Shown: positions 20,093-22,589 of the stretch, in pieces | How positions within the stretch are numbered: the first letter of the stretch is position 1 | Layout of the letters: every line of letters begins with the position of its first letter | The notes under the pieces: model-generated | The model's input: only the letters and a program-made list of their open reading frames with translations | The model's database searches: none | Told to the model about the DNA's origin: nothing | Made by a program: the position numbers and the translations under genes | Source: a virus | IMG/VR virus record: IMGVR_UViG_3300002132_000015 | Location: 1 to 22,589 of that record | Reading direction: 5' to 3' (one strand) | Length of the DNA stretch: 22,589 bases

Positions 20093-22589
20093 TTAATACA
20101 CGCTGCCTGCATTTTTGATTGCACTCAATTGATCATTATTCACTGATAAATTCTGACTAGTAAGTGCAATTAGTCGGGCCATGTTAGTATTTAACTGTGA
20201 TAGTAATGATTCTGCTGATTCTTGAGTAGCTGCTGGTGTTGTAGTGGCACCAGCTGTAGTAGACACGCCGCCGCCACTAGCTTCGACTGCATCTGCAGCT
20301 TTTTTAGCCTCTGCCGCTGCGGCTATTGCAGCAACAGTATTGTTTGCTCCAGCTGATGCTTCATTTTTTGGAAGTAATGGACTTCCTTCTTTTTTAGCAA
20401 ACTCTAGTAAAAGACTGTCACCATTTAGATTGGCATTTATGTCAGCAGCCTTCTGTGCTGCCTCTGCTGCTGCTAAAGTCTTGCCATTAATTACATTAAG
20501 TTTTCTTGCGTTGAGATCGTGTTTTGCAAACTCAGATGATGCAGCGTTATTTTGATCTTTTTGATCTTCTAATTTTTTATCTTCTAATTTACTAGCTTGT
20601 GCTGCCGCATTCCATAATAAATCTCTTGCTTCTGCTCTTGCTTTTGCTTCTGCAATTCTTTCAACTTTTCCTTGTGCTCGAGCTGCATCTCGTGCTTCTA
20701 ATTCTTTTGCATCTATCCCACCTATCGGCAACATTTTTAGAAGTCTATCAACCATTGATCCAAATGCATCACTAAGATCGGCAATCATATCTTTAAATCC
20801 ATATACAATAGCATCTTTAGCAGACGTCAACATCCACTTAACACCTTCAACACTGAACACAATCTTAAATGCTTCGTACAACATTTTTATATTTGTACCT
20901 AGCCAACCTAAAATATTTCTTAACGTTTCAGAATTATTATACAGATTTACAAACATATCACCAACAAATCTAGCTGTATCGTAAACTACTGTTAATGCCT
21001 CACCGACTAAGAAACCCATAATTTCAAAAGTCTTTCCAATAAAACTACCGGCTCGATAAATGATGTCTGTGAATATGCTAACACCGTCAACCGCTGTAAA
21101 AATTTGCCCGTAAAAATCAGAAATAGGCTGCAATATCATAGAGATACCGTTGAATAAGCCATCAAGAATGTTTATAACAACGTCAATAGTAGATGCTAAC
21201 ACAGTGAATGTGACATTTAACAATCCGTCTATGAAACCAAGTGTACCACCTAATCCGCCAAACCAACCACTGAGTGCTGTAATAACTGGCTCTAACAATA
21301 ATGTAAACCCAGTCCATATTTTCATTACTGCTGATGTTAGTATGTTAAATGCTGGTATTAAGAATGTCTGTGCTAATGCTGCTATTCCTTTAAATGCAGA
21401 AAACATAACATCTAAAATTCCACTAGATGCTAGAAGATATTTAAATTCGTTTCCAAGTGCAGCACTTTGCTGACCCATTTCTTGCATCTTCTTATTGAAG
21501 CCATCAGTTAATGCTGCTGTTTTTGCTTGTTGTGCTTCTGCTTCTGCAGTAGCATCCATGTTAACTTTGTTAAAGCTACCTAATGCTGCTGCGGTACCGT
21601 GCATTTCGTCATTAGCTGCCAATGCAAACTTACTACGTTGCAATGCTTGCGATGCTTCAGCTTTGCCCGTATTCATTGCTTGATTCATCTGAGCTTTTGA
21701 AATCGTCACACCCTGCTGTGTTTGGCTATGTAGTGCAGTAAATTGCGCACCTAGCTGAGGCATTTGAGCTAGTAGTTTTCTATTTTCTTCAGTTGTAGCT
21801 GTACCGTTGGCAATTAAATCTTTAGCAAAGTTTTCCATTTCTTTGCTAGGCATACTTTGTATAAGTTGCATCGCTGATGCTTCTACGTCAGCGCCCATGC
21901 CTGCCATAGCTGCACGAAACATACCGTCTGCTGCTAACGCTTCTCTTTGTTTTTCTAATTCTTCTCTGCTTTTTCCAGTAATCTTTGCAAGCGCATCCAT
22001 TTCTTTCAAATAAGATTTTGCACCTGCGGCTAATTCTTTATTAGACATTGTACCTTGCTTACCTTGGAGTCTTAAAAGATTTCCGTAGTTAGCAAGGCCG
22101 CCATTAATTTCTTCTGTAGTAAACCCTAGAGCATACAAATCACTACCCGTGGCTTTTAATTGTTTAGATACCTTGGCAAAGTTTTTGGCACCGTCTTCAG
22201 TTGTTGTACCAAACCCCATCATAGCAGGCGCACTCTTAGCCATTAGCGCACCAAAAGCATCCATGGTCATACCAGCTTCTGATGCTGATCTAGAGAAACT
22301 CGCAATACTTCCGCCAAATGATGCGCCGGCCTGTGCGCCTGCTGTGTAAGATTTTGTCACAGCGTCAGCTGCTGCTGCAACTGCTGCAAATGCACTACCT
22401 ACTATAGGAATACTTTTAAATATATTTGACATACTAGTAGCACTGCTGTCTAAATCAGCCATTGCACTAGTAGCTCCAATAGTTGCGTTGGCGAACGCTC
22501 CCGCAGCTTTAGCTGCCATCTTGGCTCCTGAAGCTACCATACCAAGTGGACCAGTAATCAGCTTGCCGATGTTAGGTAGGCCACCGCCA
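20093..22589 (-). CDS. Tape-measure-like large virion protein, C-terminal part (5' end outside window)
   Basis: The frame is open to the right edge (residues GLPNIGKLITGPLGM precede the first internal Met), so the true start lies outside; at least 832 aa are present. The composition is Ala/Gly/Met-rich and helical. An N-terminal stretch with SASEAGMTMDAFGALMAKSA and TGKSREELEKQREAL resembles phage tape-measure proteins. A central hydrophobic region follows, with several possible membrane segments (about 21440-20880: IAALAQTFLIPAFNILTSAV, GFTLLLEPVITALSGWFGG, LNVTFTVLASTIDVVINILD). Next is a long Ala/Lys/Glu-rich region with coiled-coil potential, then the C-terminal LLSQLNTNMARLIALTSQNL. Likely role: sets tail length and/or is ejected to help DNA cross the membrane. 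T4 places tail tube gene 19, not a tape measure, directly before gene 20. Another possibility is an internal head or injected protein. Confidence 0.75.
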   Translation of the reverse strand, partial: GGGLPNIGKLITGPLGMVASGAKMAAKAAGAFANATIGATSAMADLDSSATSMSNIFKSIPIVGSAFAAVAAAADAVTKSYTAGAQAGASFGGSIASFSRSASEAGMTMDAFGALMAKSAPAMMGFGTTTEDGAKNFAKVSKQLKATGSDLYALGFTTEEINGGLANYGNLLRLQGKQGTMSNKELAAGAKSYLKEMDALAKITGKSREELEKQREALAADGMFRAAMAGMGADVEASAMQLIQSMPSKEMENFAKDLIANGTATTEENRKLLAQMPQLGAQFTALHSQTQQGVTISKAQMNQAMNTGKAEASQALQRSKFALAANDEMHGTAAALGSFNKVNMDATAEAEAQQAKTAALTDGFNKKMQEMGQQSAALGNEFKYLLASSGILDVMFSAFKGIAALAQTFLIPAFNILTSAVMKIWTGFTLLLEPVITALSGWFGGLGGTLGFIDGLLNVTFTVLASTIDVVINILDGLFNGISMILQPISDFYGQIFTAVDGVSIFTDIIYRAGSFIGKTFEIMGFLVGEALTVVYDTARFVGDMFVNLYNNSETLRNILGWLGTNIKMLYEAFKIVFSVEGVKWMLTSAKDAIVYGFKDMIADLSDAFGSMVDRLLKMLPIGGIDAKELEARDAARAQGKVERIAEAKARAEARDLLWNAAAQASKLEDKKLEDQKDQNNAASSEFAKHDLNARKLNVINGKTLAAAEAAQKAADINANLNGDSLLLEFAKKEGSPLLPKNEASAGANNTVAAIAAAAEAKKAADAVEASGGGVSTTAGATTTPAATQESAESLLSQLNTNMARLIALTSQNLSVNNDQLSAIKNAGSVY

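Noticed and set aside
1-22589. CRISPR array, insertion sequence, integrase or attachment site
   Set aside because: No spaced short repeats, transposase or recombinase motifs, or terminal inverted repeats were seen. The only direct repeats lie within coding sequence and keep the frame.

Overview
The window is a block of virion genes from a tailed phage of the T4 superfamily (a myovirus). The portal (gp20), prohead core protein (gp67-like), prohead protease (gp21), scaffold (gp22) and major capsid protein (gp23) are recognisable from conserved motifs and follow T4 order. The downstream virion proteins resemble those I know from marine T4-like phages such as cyanophages and pelagiphages. The host cannot be read from this window. 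There are no tRNA genes, insertion sequences, CRISPR arrays, integrase or metabolic genes. Every gene is on the minus strand, so transcription runs from high to low coordinates. Coding density is very high; the longest gap is 143 bases.

Layout in transcription order. (1) 22589-20093: the C-terminal part of a large tape-measure-like protein that enters from beyond the window. (2) 20070-13650: head-assembly genes, in order portal, a small conserved protein, a GNGxSR-type putative nucleotide-sugar-binding protein (a likely insertion), gp67-like core protein, gp21, gp22, gp23, then a strong intrinsic terminator at 13606-13629. (3) 13584-1: an accessory virion and fibre region of about 13.5 kb. 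It holds an 89-aa protein, several small beta-rich structural proteins, a pair of fibre paralogues (363 and 355 aa), and two giant paralogues. The 1841-aa giant is complete; the other has more than 724 aa and runs off the left edge. Both giants start with seven CBM5/12-like repeats. The complete one adds a beta-helix-like region, an Asp-box propeller-like region and a C-terminal block that I recognise from marine T4-like virion proteins.

How it works together: the portal starts head assembly, gp67 and gp22 form the core on which gp23 polymerises, and gp21 then cleaves core and capsid. The fibre-type proteins probably form fibres, whiskers or head/neck decorations that contact the host surface. 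Regulation looks like T4 late transcription: NATAAATA motifs occur in four intergenic or gene-end positions on the coding strand (18366, 13312, 9652, 2193), and two of them precede unusually long leaders.

The best leads are a motif shared by the scaffold C-terminus and the capsid N-terminus, two possibly leaderless small genes beside late-type promoters, the structured leader at 9529-9645, the foreign-looking gene inside the head operon, and the modular giant adhesins. All family calls come from motif recognition by eye; no database search was run.
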